From contig UQZU01000003.1 in assembly GCA_900545665.1 (NCBI GenBank), positions 1 to 64,000 of the forward strand: a stretch of 64,000 nt of DNA, written 5' to 3'. Of the stretch, positions 8,596-17,062 are shown piece by piece (the first letter of the stretch is position 1; the number at the start of each line of letters is the position of its first letter). Source of the DNA: an uncultured Collinsella sp. GTDB lineage: Bacteria; Actinomycetota; Coriobacteriia; Coriobacteriales; Coriobacteriaceae. The notes beneath the pieces were generated by a model. The model had not been told where the DNA came from, did not search any database, and saw only the letters and a list, made by a program, of their open reading frames with translations. Position numbers and translations under genes: made by a program.

Positions 8596-8658
8596 TCACC
8601 TCGATGGATAACTTTTGCAAAAACGGCCCGCATCGCGAGCCGTGTATATATGGTGCAT
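8596..8658 (-). CDS. Possible leader peptide of the aro operon (20 codons)
   Basis: A short frame beginning ATG CAC CAT ATA TAC and ending at TGA, 10 bp before aroF. It encodes a 20-residue peptide with two Tyr codons and one Phe codon. The attenuator-like hairpin lies inside it. There is no Shine-Dalgarno sequence, but the ATG sits 5-8 nt after the candidate -10 element, so it could be translated from a leaderless transcript. Aromatic codons are too few for a confident classical attenuation peptide; it may be chance. Confidence 0.3.
   Translation of the reverse strand: MHHIYTARDAGRFCKSYPSR
8615..8643 (-). terminator. Attenuator-like hairpin in the aro operon leader
   Basis: On the minus strand ACGGC-T-CGC pairs with GCG-G-GCCGT around a GAT loop and is followed immediately by TTTTTG. 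This is a short, GC-rich stem with a U-run located about 40 nt before the aroF start and just after the predicted promoter, the arrangement of a transcription attenuator. Confidence 0.6.
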
Positions 8659-8666
8659 GAGAGTTT

Positions 8667-8696
8667 ATACTATCTGACTCGCTTTTGCCTTCTAAA
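8667..8696 (-). promoter_or_regulatory. Candidate promoter of the aro operon
   Basis: Minus-strand TTTAGA and TAGTAT are separated by 18 bp. An overlapping TATAAA is an alternative -10. It lies between the divergent tRNA-Arg promoter and the aro leader, and is the only plausible site in the 200-bp gap. Confidence 0.45.
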
Positions 8697-8748
8697 GTGG
8701 GCCGTTGCGCCGCGTCTTCCTCAGAATTGCAAAGCTTTTTCTTTTATT

Positions 8749-8778
8749 TTGATAGCCCGTGGCGCACTTGGGTATAAT
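8749..8778 (+). promoter_or_regulatory. Promoter of tRNA-Arg
   Basis: TTGATA and a consensus TATAAT separated by 18 bp. The -10 ends 11 bp before the tRNA 5' end. Confidence 0.85.
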
Positions 8779-8789
8779 GCCAAACGTTG

Positions 8790-8866
8790 GCCCTATTAGC
8801 TCAGGGGATTAGAGCGTCTGCCTCCGGAGCAGAAGGCCGTTGGTTCGAATCCAACATGGGGCACCA
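8790..8866 (+). tRNA. tRNA-Arg (anticodon CCG)
   Basis: The full cloverleaf folds. The acceptor stem GCCCTAT pairs with ATGGGGC, the D stem GCTC with GAGC, and the anticodon stem TCTGC with GCAGA around loop CTCCGGA, giving anticodon CCG (reads CGG). The T arm is GTTGG, TTCGAAT, CCAAC. The 3' CCA is encoded (8864-8866). It has its own promoter and a terminator hairpin follows. Confidence 0.97.
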
Positions 8867-8877
8867 TCGAACGTAAG

Positions 8878-8911
8878 ACCGTCCGAACCTCGCATGGTCC
8901 GAGCGGTTTTT
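8878..8911 (+). terminator. Terminator after tRNA-Arg
   Basis: An imperfect 12-bp stem, ACCGTCCGAACC with GGTCCGAGCGGT, closes a six-base loop and runs into TTTTT. It begins 12 bp after the tRNA. Confidence 0.75.
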
Positions 8912-8942
8912 CTTATACCGACGCGACGTGATGGGACGTGGT

Positions 8943-11666
8943 ATGGCAGCAACGGATATCGAGCGCGGACTCTCGACCGCCGAGGTCGAGGAGCGCATCG
9001 CCGCCGGTATAATCAACCGCAACATGGAACTCAAGACAAAGTCGGTCAAAGAGCTCATCATCGAGAACCTCTGCACGCTGTTCAATTTGATCAACGTGAT
9101 CTTGGCGTTCCTGGTCATTTTGACCGGTTCGTTTAAGAATCTGACGTTCCTGTTCGTGGTGTTCCTCAATACCGCTATTGGCGTCATCCAGTCCATGCGT
9201 TCCAAGAAGATGGTCGATAAGCTCACGCTGTTGACCTCCAAGAAGGCCATCGCGGTGCGCGACGGCGCCGAGGTGGAGCTCGACCTGGACCAGATCGTGC
9301 TCGACGACATCATCCGCCTGGGGCGCGGCGACCAGATTCCCGCTGATGCCGTGGTGGTTTCGGGCGAGGCTCTCGTGAACGAGAGCTTGCTGACGGGCGA
9401 GAGCGACCTTATCAAGAAACAGCCCGGTTCCGAGCTCATGAGCGGCAGCTTTATCGACTCGGGTCTGCTGCGCGCCCGCGTGATCCATGTCGGCGCCGAC
9501 AACTACGTGGCCAAAATTAATAACGAGGCCAAGTACGTCAAAAAGGTCAATTCCGAGATCATGAACCTGCTTAACGCCATCGTTCGCTTTGCGAGCATCA
9601 TCATAATCCCGCTCGGTTTGGCGTTATTTGCCTCGAGTGTGAGCGAGCTGTGGGATGCCGCGGGAACCCCAGGCGACAGCGCCCTTTCGTGGTGCTTCTC
9701 TGAGCTGTTGGCTGGTCATGTGCCTTCGTCGGCGCTGCTGTCCACGGTGGGCGCCCTGCTGGGCATGATCCCGCAAGGCCTGGTGCTGCTGACCTCGTCG
9801 GTGCTCGCCATCGCTACGGTGCGCTTGGCCCGCCGCAAGGTGCTGGCGCAGCAGCTCTACTGCATCGAGACGCTCGCTCGCGTCGACGTGCTGTGCCTGG
9901 ACAAGACGGGCACCATCACGTCGGGCCGCATGGAGGTCGAGGGCACGTATCCGCTGCCGGTTGAGGGCGTGAGCCTAGGCGCCGGCCCGGACGAGGCGGC
10001 CGTTCCCGTCGATACCACAGTGCTCGATTTTGCGCTGGCTAACGTCGCGCGTGCGACTTCGGCCGATGCCAACGAGACCTGCCAGGCGCTGCTCAACTAT
10101 TACGCCGATCGCCCGGTCGAGGTGTCTGAGCCGCTGTCGGTCATTCCGTTCTCGTCCTCCAAAAAGTGGAGTGGTGCTTCGTTTGCGCAGGGCTCCTATG
10201 TGATGGGCGCCGCGCAGTTTGTGCTTTCGGAGCGTGTGTTTTCGCAGGTCGAGAACCGTGTCGCCGAGCTTGCCGATACCTGCCGCGTGCTCGTGGTGGC
10301 GCGCGTTGACGGCTTTACGCCCGATGGCGATATGGTGGGCGAGGCCGAGCCCGTGGGCTTTGTGACCATCCGCGACGAGATTCGTACCTCGGCGGCCGAG
10401 ACCATCGGCTACTTTAACGAGCAGGGTGTGACCCTCAACGTGATCAGTGGCGACGACCCGCGTACGGTGTCGTCGATCGCGCGCGTGGTGGGCGTGCCGG
10501 GGGCGGACGCTTATGTGGACGCCACGACGCTCGATACGCCTGCCAAGCTCGATGCCGCAGTGGACCGCTACCATGTCTTTGGTCGTGTGACCCCGCAGCA
10601 GAAGCGCGAGCTCGTACAGGCGCTCAAGCGCCGCGAGCACACCGTGGCCATGACGGGCGACGGCGTCAACGACGTGCTGGCGCTCAAGGAGGCCGACTGC
10701 TCCGTCGCCATGGCGGCCGGCTCCGATGCCGCGCGCAACGTGGCCGAGATCGTGCTCGTCGACAACGACTTTGCCTCGATGCCCGCCGTGGTGGCCGAGG
10801 GCCGTCGCTCCATCAACAACCTGCAGCGTTCGGCCTCGCTGTTCCTGACTAAGACGCTGTTCTCGATGGGCCTTGCGGCGCTGTGCATCGCGCTGCCGCC
10901 GTACCCCTTCGAGCCCATCCAGATGACGCTCATCAACTTCTTCTGCATCGGCGCGCCGGGCTTTGTGTTGGGCCTGGAGCCCAACAATGCTCGCGTGAAG
11001 GGTGCGTTTTTGACCAACGTACTCAAGCGTGCACTGCCGGCGTCGATTGCGGTCATTTTGGCTGCGGCGCTCGATATCTTTGTGGCGCGCGTGTTTGGCT
11101 TTAGCCAGCTCACGCTGTCTACGATGTGCCTGCTTACGTCGTGCGCGGCGAGCGTCAGCCTGATCTGGCGCATCTCGCAGCCGCTCACACCCTTACGTGT
11201 GGTGCTCTTTGTGTTTGTAGTCGCCGGCATCCTGGTGGGCGTCATCGGATTCCCGGAGCTGCTTTCTATTGCCAACCTGTCGATGGGCCAGATGGTTATC
11301 TTGGCTGTCATCGTGGTCTTTACCTGCTCGGTGTTCTTTAAGCTCGCCACGATGATGGATTCGCTCAAGCCGCGTCGTCGTCATGCCGCAACTGGTTTTG
11401 GCCGCGGTGTGCGCGTCCGCCTGGGCCGCGGTGGCGGCAAGGTGAGCTCGACGGGCTCGACGGCCGAACGTTTTGCCAAGCGCGTTGCCGCCGACATGGC
11501 GCAGCGCCGCGAAGATCGCACCGCTCGCGAGGCCGAGGCCCGCGCACTCGAGGGCGTGGCCCAGGCCCAGCCCAAGAAAAAGAAGAGTACCGGAGCCAAG
11601 CGCTCCCGCGTGACCAAGTCCGCCCAAGGCATCAAAGTCTCGATGCCAAGCAAAAAGAAGAAGTAG
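8943..11666 (+). CDS. Cation-transporting P-type ATPase with a basic C-terminal tail
   Basis: A 907-residue membrane ATPase that couples ATP hydrolysis to cation transport. Motifs in order are the actuator TGES (LLTGESDL), the phosphorylation site CLDKTGTITSG, and the hinge MTGDGVNDVLALKEADCSVAM. N-terminal and C-terminal hydrophobic segments give a P2-like topology close to the MgtA/CtpE-type HAD-IC family; calcium or magnesium is possible, but the substrate cannot be read from the sequence. The last 90 or so residues after the final membrane span are rich in Lys and Arg, ending SMPSKKKK, unusual for this family. Start 8943 has GGGA upstream; 8931 or GTG 8928 are alternatives. Confidence 0.9.
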   Translation: MAATDIERGLSTAEVEERIAAGIINRNMELKTKSVKELIIENLCTLFNLINVILAFLVILTGSFKNLTFLFVVFLNTAIGVIQSMRSKKMVDKLTLLTSKKAIAVRDGAEVELDLDQIVLDDIIRLGRGDQIPADAVVVSGEALVNESLLTGESDLIKKQPGSELMSGSFIDSGLLRARVIHVGADNYVAKINNEAKYVKKVNSEIMNLLNAIVRFASIIIIPLGLALFASSVSELWDAAGTPGDSALSWCFSELLAGHVPSSALLSTVGALLGMIPQGLVLLTSSVLAIATVRLARRKVLAQQLYCIETLARVDVLCLDKTGTITSGRMEVEGTYPLPVEGVSLGAGPDEAAVPVDTTVLDFALANVARATSADANETCQALLNYYADRPVEVSEPLSVIPFSSSKKWSGASFAQGSYVMGAAQFVLSERVFSQVENRVAELADTCRVLVVARVDGFTPDGDMVGEAEPVGFVTIRDEIRTSAAETIGYFNEQGVTLNVISGDDPRTVSSIARVVGVPGADAYVDATTLDTPAKLDAAVDRYHVFGRVTPQQKRELVQALKRREHTVAMTGDGVNDVLALKEADCSVAMAAGSDAARNVAEIVLVDNDFASMPAVVAEGRRSINNLQRSASLFLTKTLFSMGLAALCIALPPYPFEPIQMTLINFFCIGAPGFVLGLEPNNARVKGAFLTNVLKRALPASIAVILAAALDIFVARVFGFSQLTLSTMCLLTSCAASVSLIWRISQPLTPLRVVLFVFVVAGILVGVIGFPELLSIANLSMGQMVILAVIVVFTCSVFFKLATMMDSLKPRRRHAATGFGRGVRVRLGRGGGKVSSTGSTAERFAKRVAADMAQRREDRTAREAEARALEGVAQAQPKKKKSTGAKRSRVTKSAQGIKVSMPSKKKK

Positions 11667-11697
11667 CTACGCGCCCTGGCGATGTTGAATTGGTGCC

Positions 11698-11729
11698 TTG
11701 TTCCTGTGGGGCCGTGGCGATGTTATGCT
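11698..11729 (+). promoter_or_regulatory. Weak candidate promoter, extended -10
   Basis: TGTTATGCT gives an extended -10 (TATGCT, preceded by TG), with TTGTTC 20 bp upstream, longer than ideal. It sits in the 100-bp gap before the zinc-ribbon gene. Confidence 0.35.
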
Positions 11730-11769
11730 CTAACCTCGATTGTTTGAATTGCTTCGAAAAGAGGATGCC

Positions 11770-12912
11770 GTGATCTGCCCGCATTGCCTTAAGACTATCG
11801 AGGACGGCGCCTCGTTCTGCCCCTACTGCAACGCCTATGTGGGTCCGGGCGATGGTCCCGAGCACACCGAGTTCGTGTTCTGTGAGGGCTGCGGTGCCCG
11901 TCTTTCTCCGCACGATCGTACGTGCCCCAAATGCGGACGCCCCGCTCCGGGTATCCTCTCCGAGGACGCGGCCGCATCCGACCTGGCAGCGGGCCGCACG
12001 GCGGGCTTTCCGCGCCTAACGCAAGAGCAGATCGATACCGAGGTGCCGCATGCGCCCGCCTCGGCTGCCGCGGTTCTTTCGGACGCCGCCGATCCTAACG
12101 AGACCTGCGTGCTGCCGGCTTTCGATAAGGATTTCGGTATCCCCAAGGTCGATATTCCCACGCCCGTTTCCCTGCATGACGATGCTCAAAAACCCAAGCG
12201 CAAGGTGCATCCCGACGAGGACGCCTATCACAAGCACAAGCGTCATATCCCCAAGCCGCTCATCGTCATCGCGGTCCTTGCCGTCCTTTGCGGCGGTGCC
12301 TATTGGTTCGTGACGGCCGATCCCATGGGCGTCATGCCTGGCTTCTATGACCAGTTTGGCCAGGCCGCGCAGACCACCTTCCCCACGCGCCAAAAGGGCG
12401 AGGCGACTGAGGACGATTCCAAGCAGGACGATTCTGCCGAGGTGGTCCAGGAAGAAACCGTGCTCACCGATGATCAGCTCTATACCAGGCTCGACGGTCT
12501 GTATCAGACCATCGTGTCCTACGGTGACGAGGACCAGATCGGCGAGGTCATCGATTCCTTTAACAACGGCTATCTCCGAACGCCGCTGTCCACCCGTCAG
12601 GAGCTGTCGCAGAGTGCTTACGCCCTGCGCGACCAGATTAAAAAGACGCAAGATGAGCTCAACAACCTTAAGTATCAGGACGATACGGTCTATGCGGACG
12701 ACATCGCCCACTTAAAGCAGCTTGCCGAGTGGATGTATGAGCGCGTCGACGTGATCTGCCAGAGCTGGGATATCTCGCTGGCCATTCCCGATGGCGAGTC
12801 GATGAGTTCCCACCAAAGCGAGATCCTGGCGCCCATCGCGCAGAGCGGCAACAGCGCGCTGAATCAGTACGACGCCAACGTGGGCTCCTGGAAGCCGCAG
12901 CAGCGTTCCTAA
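11770..12912 (+). CDS. Zinc-ribbon membrane protein of unknown function
   Basis: A 380-residue protein. Two N-terminal zinc ribbons are explicit: Cys 3, 6, 17 and 20 (CPHC, CPYC), and Cys 38, 41, 52 and 55 (CEGC, CPKC). An acidic linker and a basic patch (KPKRK, HKHKRH) precede one membrane helix at about 162-181. The remaining 200 residues would lie outside the cell, with an acidic linker and helical sequence of no recognised family. The GTG start at 11770 is preferred because AGAGG lies 5 bp upstream and the ribbon begins at residue 3. Such ribbon-TM-exterior proteins are often called zinc-ribbon domain-containing proteins. It precedes a cyclophilin and a TPR protein of parallel topology. 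Confidence 0.8.
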   Translation: MICPHCLKTIEDGASFCPYCNAYVGPGDGPEHTEFVFCEGCGARLSPHDRTCPKCGRPAPGILSEDAAASDLAAGRTAGFPRLTQEQIDTEVPHAPASAAAVLSDAADPNETCVLPAFDKDFGIPKVDIPTPVSLHDDAQKPKRKVHPDEDAYHKHKRHIPKPLIVIAVLAVLCGGAYWFVTADPMGVMPGFYDQFGQAAQTTFPTRQKGEATEDDSKQDDSAEVVQEETVLTDDQLYTRLDGLYQTIVSYGDEDQIGEVIDSFNNGYLRTPLSTRQELSQSAYALRDQIKKTQDELNNLKYQDDTVYADDIAHLKQLAEWMYERVDVICQSWDISLAIPDGESMSSHQSEILAPIAQSGNSALNQYDANVGSWKPQQRS

Positions 12913-12950
12913 AATTAGTTCGCCATAGTCGGCATAACCTACGTGCGCAA

Positions 12951-12980
12951 TTGATGTAAGCGCATGCTTATTGCTACAAT
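12951..12980 (+). promoter_or_regulatory. Promoter of the cyclophilin gene
   Basis: TTGATG and TACAAT are spaced by 18 bp, with the -10 ending 39 bp before the ATG. Confidence 0.65.
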
Positions 12981-13019
12981 TCGTACAAATATGCTTTAAA
13001 CGCACGAGGAAGGAACCAC

Positions 13020-13562
13020 ATGTTTGGTTTTAAGAAAGAGCTCTACACGCCCGAGTATCAGCTTGCCGGCGACGAGTGCGCCGTTATCGAGACGTCGAAG
13101 GGTACCATCAAGGTCAAGTTTGACGGCGAGGGCGCTCCCATTCATGTCGCGAACTTCTGCGAGCTTTCCACGATGGGTTTCTATGATGGCCTTAAGTTCC
13201 ATCGCTATGTGCCCGGCTTTGTCATTCAGGGTGGCGACCCCAATACCCGCGATATGTCCGGCGCCGACGTCGCTGCCGGCCTTGAGGGCCCCGACGGCAT
13301 GCCCGGTACCGGTGGCCCCGGCTACTGCATCAAGGGCGAGTTTGCCATCAATCCGCGCAACAGCCATGTCGATGGTGCCCTTGCCATGGCACGCTCCATG
13401 GACCCCGATTCCGCGGGTTCGCAGTTCTACTTCTGCCTGGGCGCCCAGCATAACCTCGATTCCGGTTACACCGTCTTTGGTACCACGGTCGAGGGTCTCG
13501 ATGTGATTTCGCAGCTGCGTGCCGGCGACGAGATCGTCCATGTCGAGATCGTTCACGAGTAA
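13020..13562 (+). CDS. Peptidyl-prolyl cis-trans isomerase, cyclophilin type
   Basis: A 180-residue cytoplasmic cyclophilin that isomerises X-Pro bonds. The fold signatures are clear: IETSKGTIKVKF at the first strand, FCELSTMGFYDGLKFHRYVPGFVIQGGDP with the catalytic Arg (FHR), and FAINPRNSHVDGALAMARS. SAGSQFYFCLG gives the conserved GSQFF-like segment, and YTVFGTTVEGLDV follows. No signal peptide is visible. AGGAAGGAA precedes the ATG. It is followed after 11 bp by the TPR gene. Confidence 0.94.
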   Translation: MFGFKKELYTPEYQLAGDECAVIETSKGTIKVKFDGEGAPIHVANFCELSTMGFYDGLKFHRYVPGFVIQGGDPNTRDMSGADVAAGLEGPDGMPGTGGPGYCIKGEFAINPRNSHVDGALAMARSMDPDSAGSQFYFCLGAQHNLDSGYTVFGTTVEGLDVISQLRAGDEIVHVEIVHE

Positions 13563-13573
13563 AGGGGACTTCC

Positions 13574-14878
13574 TTGAATAGCCAGCTGATCCAACAGGGC
13601 CGCGCCGCTTACCGCGCGGGTGATTTTTCCGCTGCAGCCCAGATGCTTGGGGCGGCAAAAACTCCCGATGAGATTATGGGCGAGGCCGATCATCTTCGTG
13701 GCAACGCCTTGATGCACCTGGGCATGTATGCCGAGGCCGCCGAGGCCTACGCCGCTGCCCTCAATGACGGCACCTACGGCAAGCGCGGCGCGCTGCTCAC
13801 CAACCGCGGCAAGGCACTCGCCGCCGTGGGCGACTACACGACGGCCGCTCAGGCGTTCTCTGCTGCTACGCAGGATGCTTCCTATGCCACGCCGTTCAAG
13901 GCCTATCTGGGCCTGGGTAACGCGCTGTTCCAGTCGGGCGACTATGCCAACGCGGGTACTGCCTTCCGTCAGGCTGCCATCGACGGCGCCAATCCGGCTC
14001 CTGCCGCCGCACTCGGCGAGCTTGGTCGTTGCTTCATTAAACTCGGCCGTCCGGCGGATGCCGTGGAGACCTACCGCACGGCTATCGACTTTGCCGGCCC
14101 CCGCGACGACACGCGTGCGCTCAACGCCGGCATGGGTCAGGCACTTTCTGCCGCCGGCCGCCCCTCCGACGCACTCGACGCCTTTAACGCCGCTACTGCC
14201 GATGGCATCTACCAGCTCACCTCCGAGCAGGCCGATGAGCTTGCCCGCGTTCACGATTCGCTTGCCGCGCTATCCGCCCAGACGACTATGGCCACGGCTC
14301 CGGCGCCCGCGATGGACGCTCCTGCCGTCGATCCGCTCGATCCTACGGGCGCGACCGGTCAGTTTATGCCCGATCCCTCGGACACCGGTTTCTTTACGCT
14401 GTCCGAGTCCGAGATGGTCCAGCAGGACCGTCAGGATCGTAAGCAGGCCAAGGTCCGTCGTCGCCATCGCCACACGGGTCTCAAAGTCTTCATTGTGCTG
14501 CTTCTGCTCATTTTGATCGCCGCGGGCGGTCTGGGCTTTGCTTACACGCGCGGCTTTGGCTTCCCGTCTCAGGAATCTGTGGTTACCGATCTGTTCCAGG
14601 CTGCCGGCGACGGTGACACCGCAAAGGCCGAGTCTTGCCTGGCCTCGAGCCTGTCCGAGGACGCTAAGTCGATGATCATCTCCTCGATTCCGCAGGGTGC
14701 CACCGTGTCCGTCGAGGGCATGGATCAGTCCATGACCGAGACGACCGCCAAGGTTAAGGCGTCGCTGTCCAAGGGCGGCGAGCAGGAGTACACCGTCCAA
14801 TTCGTGCGCTCCGACAACCATATCGGCTGGGCCGTTTCCTCGCTCGATATGGATTTCTCGGCTGCTGACAACCAGTAG
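13574..14878 (+). CDS. TPR-repeat membrane protein with an exported C-terminal domain
   Basis: A 434-residue protein from a TTG start with AAAGGGGA upstream. Residues 1 to about 230 are helical TPR-like repeats (AYRAGDFSAAAQML, LMHLGMYAEAAEAYAAAL, GNALFQSGDYANAGTAFRQA). A low-complexity linker and a basic patch (RRRHRH) lead to one membrane helix at about 302-322. The last 110 residues, with the alternating hydrophobic pattern of a small NTF2-like or DUF4878-type domain, would be outside. A scaffold role at the membrane is an inference. The gene directly precedes the mre block but is separated from it by a hairpin. Confidence 0.82.
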   Translation: MNSQLIQQGRAAYRAGDFSAAAQMLGAAKTPDEIMGEADHLRGNALMHLGMYAEAAEAYAAALNDGTYGKRGALLTNRGKALAAVGDYTTAAQAFSAATQDASYATPFKAYLGLGNALFQSGDYANAGTAFRQAAIDGANPAPAAALGELGRCFIKLGRPADAVETYRTAIDFAGPRDDTRALNAGMGQALSAAGRPSDALDAFNAATADGIYQLTSEQADELARVHDSLAALSAQTTMATAPAPAMDAPAVDPLDPTGATGQFMPDPSDTGFFTLSESEMVQQDRQDRKQAKVRRRHRHTGLKVFIVLLLLILIAAGGLGFAYTRGFGFPSQESVVTDLFQAAGDGDTAKAESCLASSLSEDAKSMIISSIPQGATVSVEGMDQSMTETTAKVKASLSKGGEQEYTVQFVRSDNHIGWAVSSLDMDFSAADNQ

Positions 14879-14900
14879 TGACCTTATGGGATTTAGTTTT

Positions 14901-14933
14901 GCCCGGTGCTTCACCGCAAGTGAGGTGCCGGGC
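14901..14933 (+). terminator. Stem-loop between the TPR gene and mreB
   Basis: A 14-bp stem with a few G-T pairs (GCCCGGTGCTTCAC with GTGAGGTGCCGGGC) and a CGCAA loop. There is only TTGCGCT after it, so termination would be weak. A CTAGT-N7-ACTAG inverted repeat follows at 14939-14955, upstream of mreB. Confidence 0.45.
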
Positions 14934-14993
14934 TTGCGCTAGTATCATGAACTAGTAGTTTTCCAGCAATCATCCAACACATCAGGAGTTGCG

Positions 14994-16037
14994 TTGTTTT
15001 CTTTGATGGATATGTTCTTCGGTAGCTATGCGGGCGATCTTGCCATCGACCTCGGCACCGCAAATACGCTTGTCTCCGTGCGCGGCAAGGGTATCGTCAT
15101 TCGCGAGCCCTCCGTCGTCGCCATCGACAAGAACGACGAGCGCATCCTGGCGGTCGGTATCGAGGCAAAGCGCATGCTCGGCCGTACGCCCGGCAACATC
15201 GTGGCTGTTCGTCCCCTGAAGGACGGCGTCATCGCCGACTTCGATGTTACCGAGGCCATGCTTCGCTACTTTATCGACAAGGCGTCCGAGAAGCGCTATC
15301 CGTGGACCCCGCGTCCGCGCGTTGTCGTCTGCGTTCCCTCCGGCGTCACGTCGGTCGAGAAGCGTGCCGTCTTTGAGGCCACGATCCAGGCTGGCGCTCG
15401 CCAGGCCTACCTGATTGAGGAGCCCATGGCTGCCGCTATCGGCGCCGACCTGCCCGTCGAGGAGCCCACCGGCTCCATGGTCATCGACATCGGTGGCGGT
15501 ACCACCGAGGTCGCTGTTATCGCCATGGGCGGCATCGTCGTCTCGCAGTCCATTCGTATTGCCGGCGACGAGTTCGATCAGGCTATCCTCACGCACGTTC
15601 GTGATGCCTACAACCTGGCCATCGGCGAGCGTACGGCAGAGGACATCAAGATCAAGGTCGGCTCCGCCGTGCCGCTCAAGGACGAGCTTGACGTCGAGGT
15701 CAACGGCCGCGACGTGATTACCGGTCTGCCCAAGACCGTGCGCATCGAGAGCGAGGAGATTCGTCGCGCGCTCAACAAGCCGCTCGACGAGATGGCCAAG
15801 GCCGTTAAGGACGCCCTCGATGCCACGCCGCCCGATCTTGCCTCTGACCTTATGTACTACGGCATTTTGCTGACCGGTGGCGGCGCGCTGCTGCGCGGTC
15901 TCGACGTGCGCCTGCGCGATGAGACCGGTGTTTCGGTCAACGTCAGCCCCACGGCGCTCGATAACGTCGTTAACGGCTGTGCCCGCGTGCTCGAGGCCAA
16001 TGCGTTTGATGGCGGCTTCGTCCAGACCAATGCTTAA
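14994..16037 (+). CDS. mreB: Rod-shape-determining actin homologue MreB
   Basis: The cytoskeletal ATPase that organises lateral-wall synthesis at the inner membrane face. The 347-residue length and actin-fold motifs are normal: phosphate 1 (IDLGTANTLV), connect and phosphate 2 (VIDIGGGTTEVAVI), and the adenosine motif (LLTGGGALLRGLD). TTG at 14994 is used because AGGAG lies 5 bp upstream; ATG 15006 is an alternative. The extra residues MFSLMDMFFG form a hydrophobic N-terminus that could help membrane binding. It heads the mreBCD-mrdA-rodA series. Confidence 0.96.
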   Translation: MFSLMDMFFGSYAGDLAIDLGTANTLVSVRGKGIVIREPSVVAIDKNDERILAVGIEAKRMLGRTPGNIVAVRPLKDGVIADFDVTEAMLRYFIDKASEKRYPWTPRPRVVVCVPSGVTSVEKRAVFEATIQAGARQAYLIEEPMAAAIGADLPVEEPTGSMVIDIGGGTTEVAVIAMGGIVVSQSIRIAGDEFDQAILTHVRDAYNLAIGERTAEDIKIKVGSAVPLKDELDVEVNGRDVITGLPKTVRIESEEIRRALNKPLDEMAKAVKDALDATPPDLASDLMYYGILLTGGGALLRGLDVRLRDETGVSVNVSPTALDNVVNGCARVLEANAFDGGFVQTNA

Positions 16038-16058
16038 TTTCCAAAAGGTGGATTCCAT

Positions 16059-17057
16059 TTGGCGCGATCTTCGGGTTTCTCCACAAATCTGAATACCAAG
16101 CGACAATCAACGGGTATGCGCCCGTTGATTGTTTTCAGCCTGATTTCGGTGTTGCTGCTCACGTTTTACATTCGCGAGGGCGAGGCAGGACCGATTCATG
16201 CCGTGCGTTCGGGCGTGACGACGATAACCTCGCCGGTGCGCTTCGTGGGCTCGGCTGTGGCGGCTCCCTTCAATGCGATCGGCAACGTGTTCTCTAACCT
16301 TACGGCGTCGCAGGACACGCTCGACGAGCTCAAGAAACAAAACGAGGAACTGACCTCTAAGGTTGCTGAGCTCTCCGAGGCTCAAAAGACCGCCGAGCGT
16401 CTGGAGGGGCTGGTCGGCCTGCAGTCGACCTATAACCTCAAATCGACCGCAGCTCGTATCGTTGGTGCTTCCGGCGATGCCTGGACCTCGACCGTTACCA
16501 TCGACAAGGGCTCTGCCGACGGCCTTACCATCAACATGCCCGTGACGAGCTCTGCCGGTGTTATCGGCCAGATTATCGAGGTGTCGGCCAAGACCTCTAC
16601 CGTGCGCCTGATTGGCGACGAGAACTCCGGCGTGTCCGCTATGGTGCAGGACACGCGCGCCCAGGGCATGCTGCAGGGTCAGGCTGACGGCACGCTGCGT
16701 CTTGAGTACGTGAGCGTCGACTCCGATGTTAAGGTTGGCGACATCATCGTGACCTCGGGCATCGGTGGCGTGTTCCCCAAGGGTCTACCGCTCGGCACCG
16801 TCTCGTCGGTTGAGAAATCGGCAAACGATGTGTACTACACCATTGTGGTGCGCGCTCAGACGACGGCCGAGAACAACGAGGAAGTGCTGGTCATTACCTC
16901 GCTGACCGACGAACAGTCGGCCTCGGATGAGGACGTGAGCACGGCCAACAGCACACCGCAGGGAACGTCGCGCGATGCTGCGACCAAGACGAAGGACGAG
17001 AGCTCGGATGACAGTTCCGACACGTCCGAGACGACCGATTCCGGCTCGAGCGAATAG
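16059..17057 (+). CDS. mreC: Rod-shape-determining protein MreC
   Basis: A single-pass membrane protein that activates the RodA-PBP2 wall synthase. The 332 residues comprise a short cytoplasmic N-terminus, one helix at about 21-38 (RPLIVFSLISVLLLTFYI), a coiled coil at about 85-115 (LDELKKQNEELTSKVAEL), and the double beta-barrel. The last contains IVGASGDAWTSTVTIDKGSADGL and IIVTSGIGGVFPKGLPLGTV. The C-terminal 60 residues are a Ser/Thr/Asp-rich disordered tail. The TTG start has AAAGGTGG upstream and lies 21 bp after mreB. Confidence 0.95.
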   Translation: MARSSGFSTNLNTKRQSTGMRPLIVFSLISVLLLTFYIREGEAGPIHAVRSGVTTITSPVRFVGSAVAAPFNAIGNVFSNLTASQDTLDELKKQNEELTSKVAELSEAQKTAERLEGLVGLQSTYNLKSTAARIVGASGDAWTSTVTIDKGSADGLTINMPVTSSAGVIGQIIEVSAKTSTVRLIGDENSGVSAMVQDTRAQGMLQGQADGTLRLEYVSVDSDVKVGDIIVTSGIGGVFPKGLPLGTVSSVEKSANDVYYTIVVRAQTTAENNEEVLVITSLTDEQSASDEDVSTANSTPQGTSRDAATKTKDESSDDSSDTSETTDSGSSE

Positions 17058-17062
17058 GGGGC

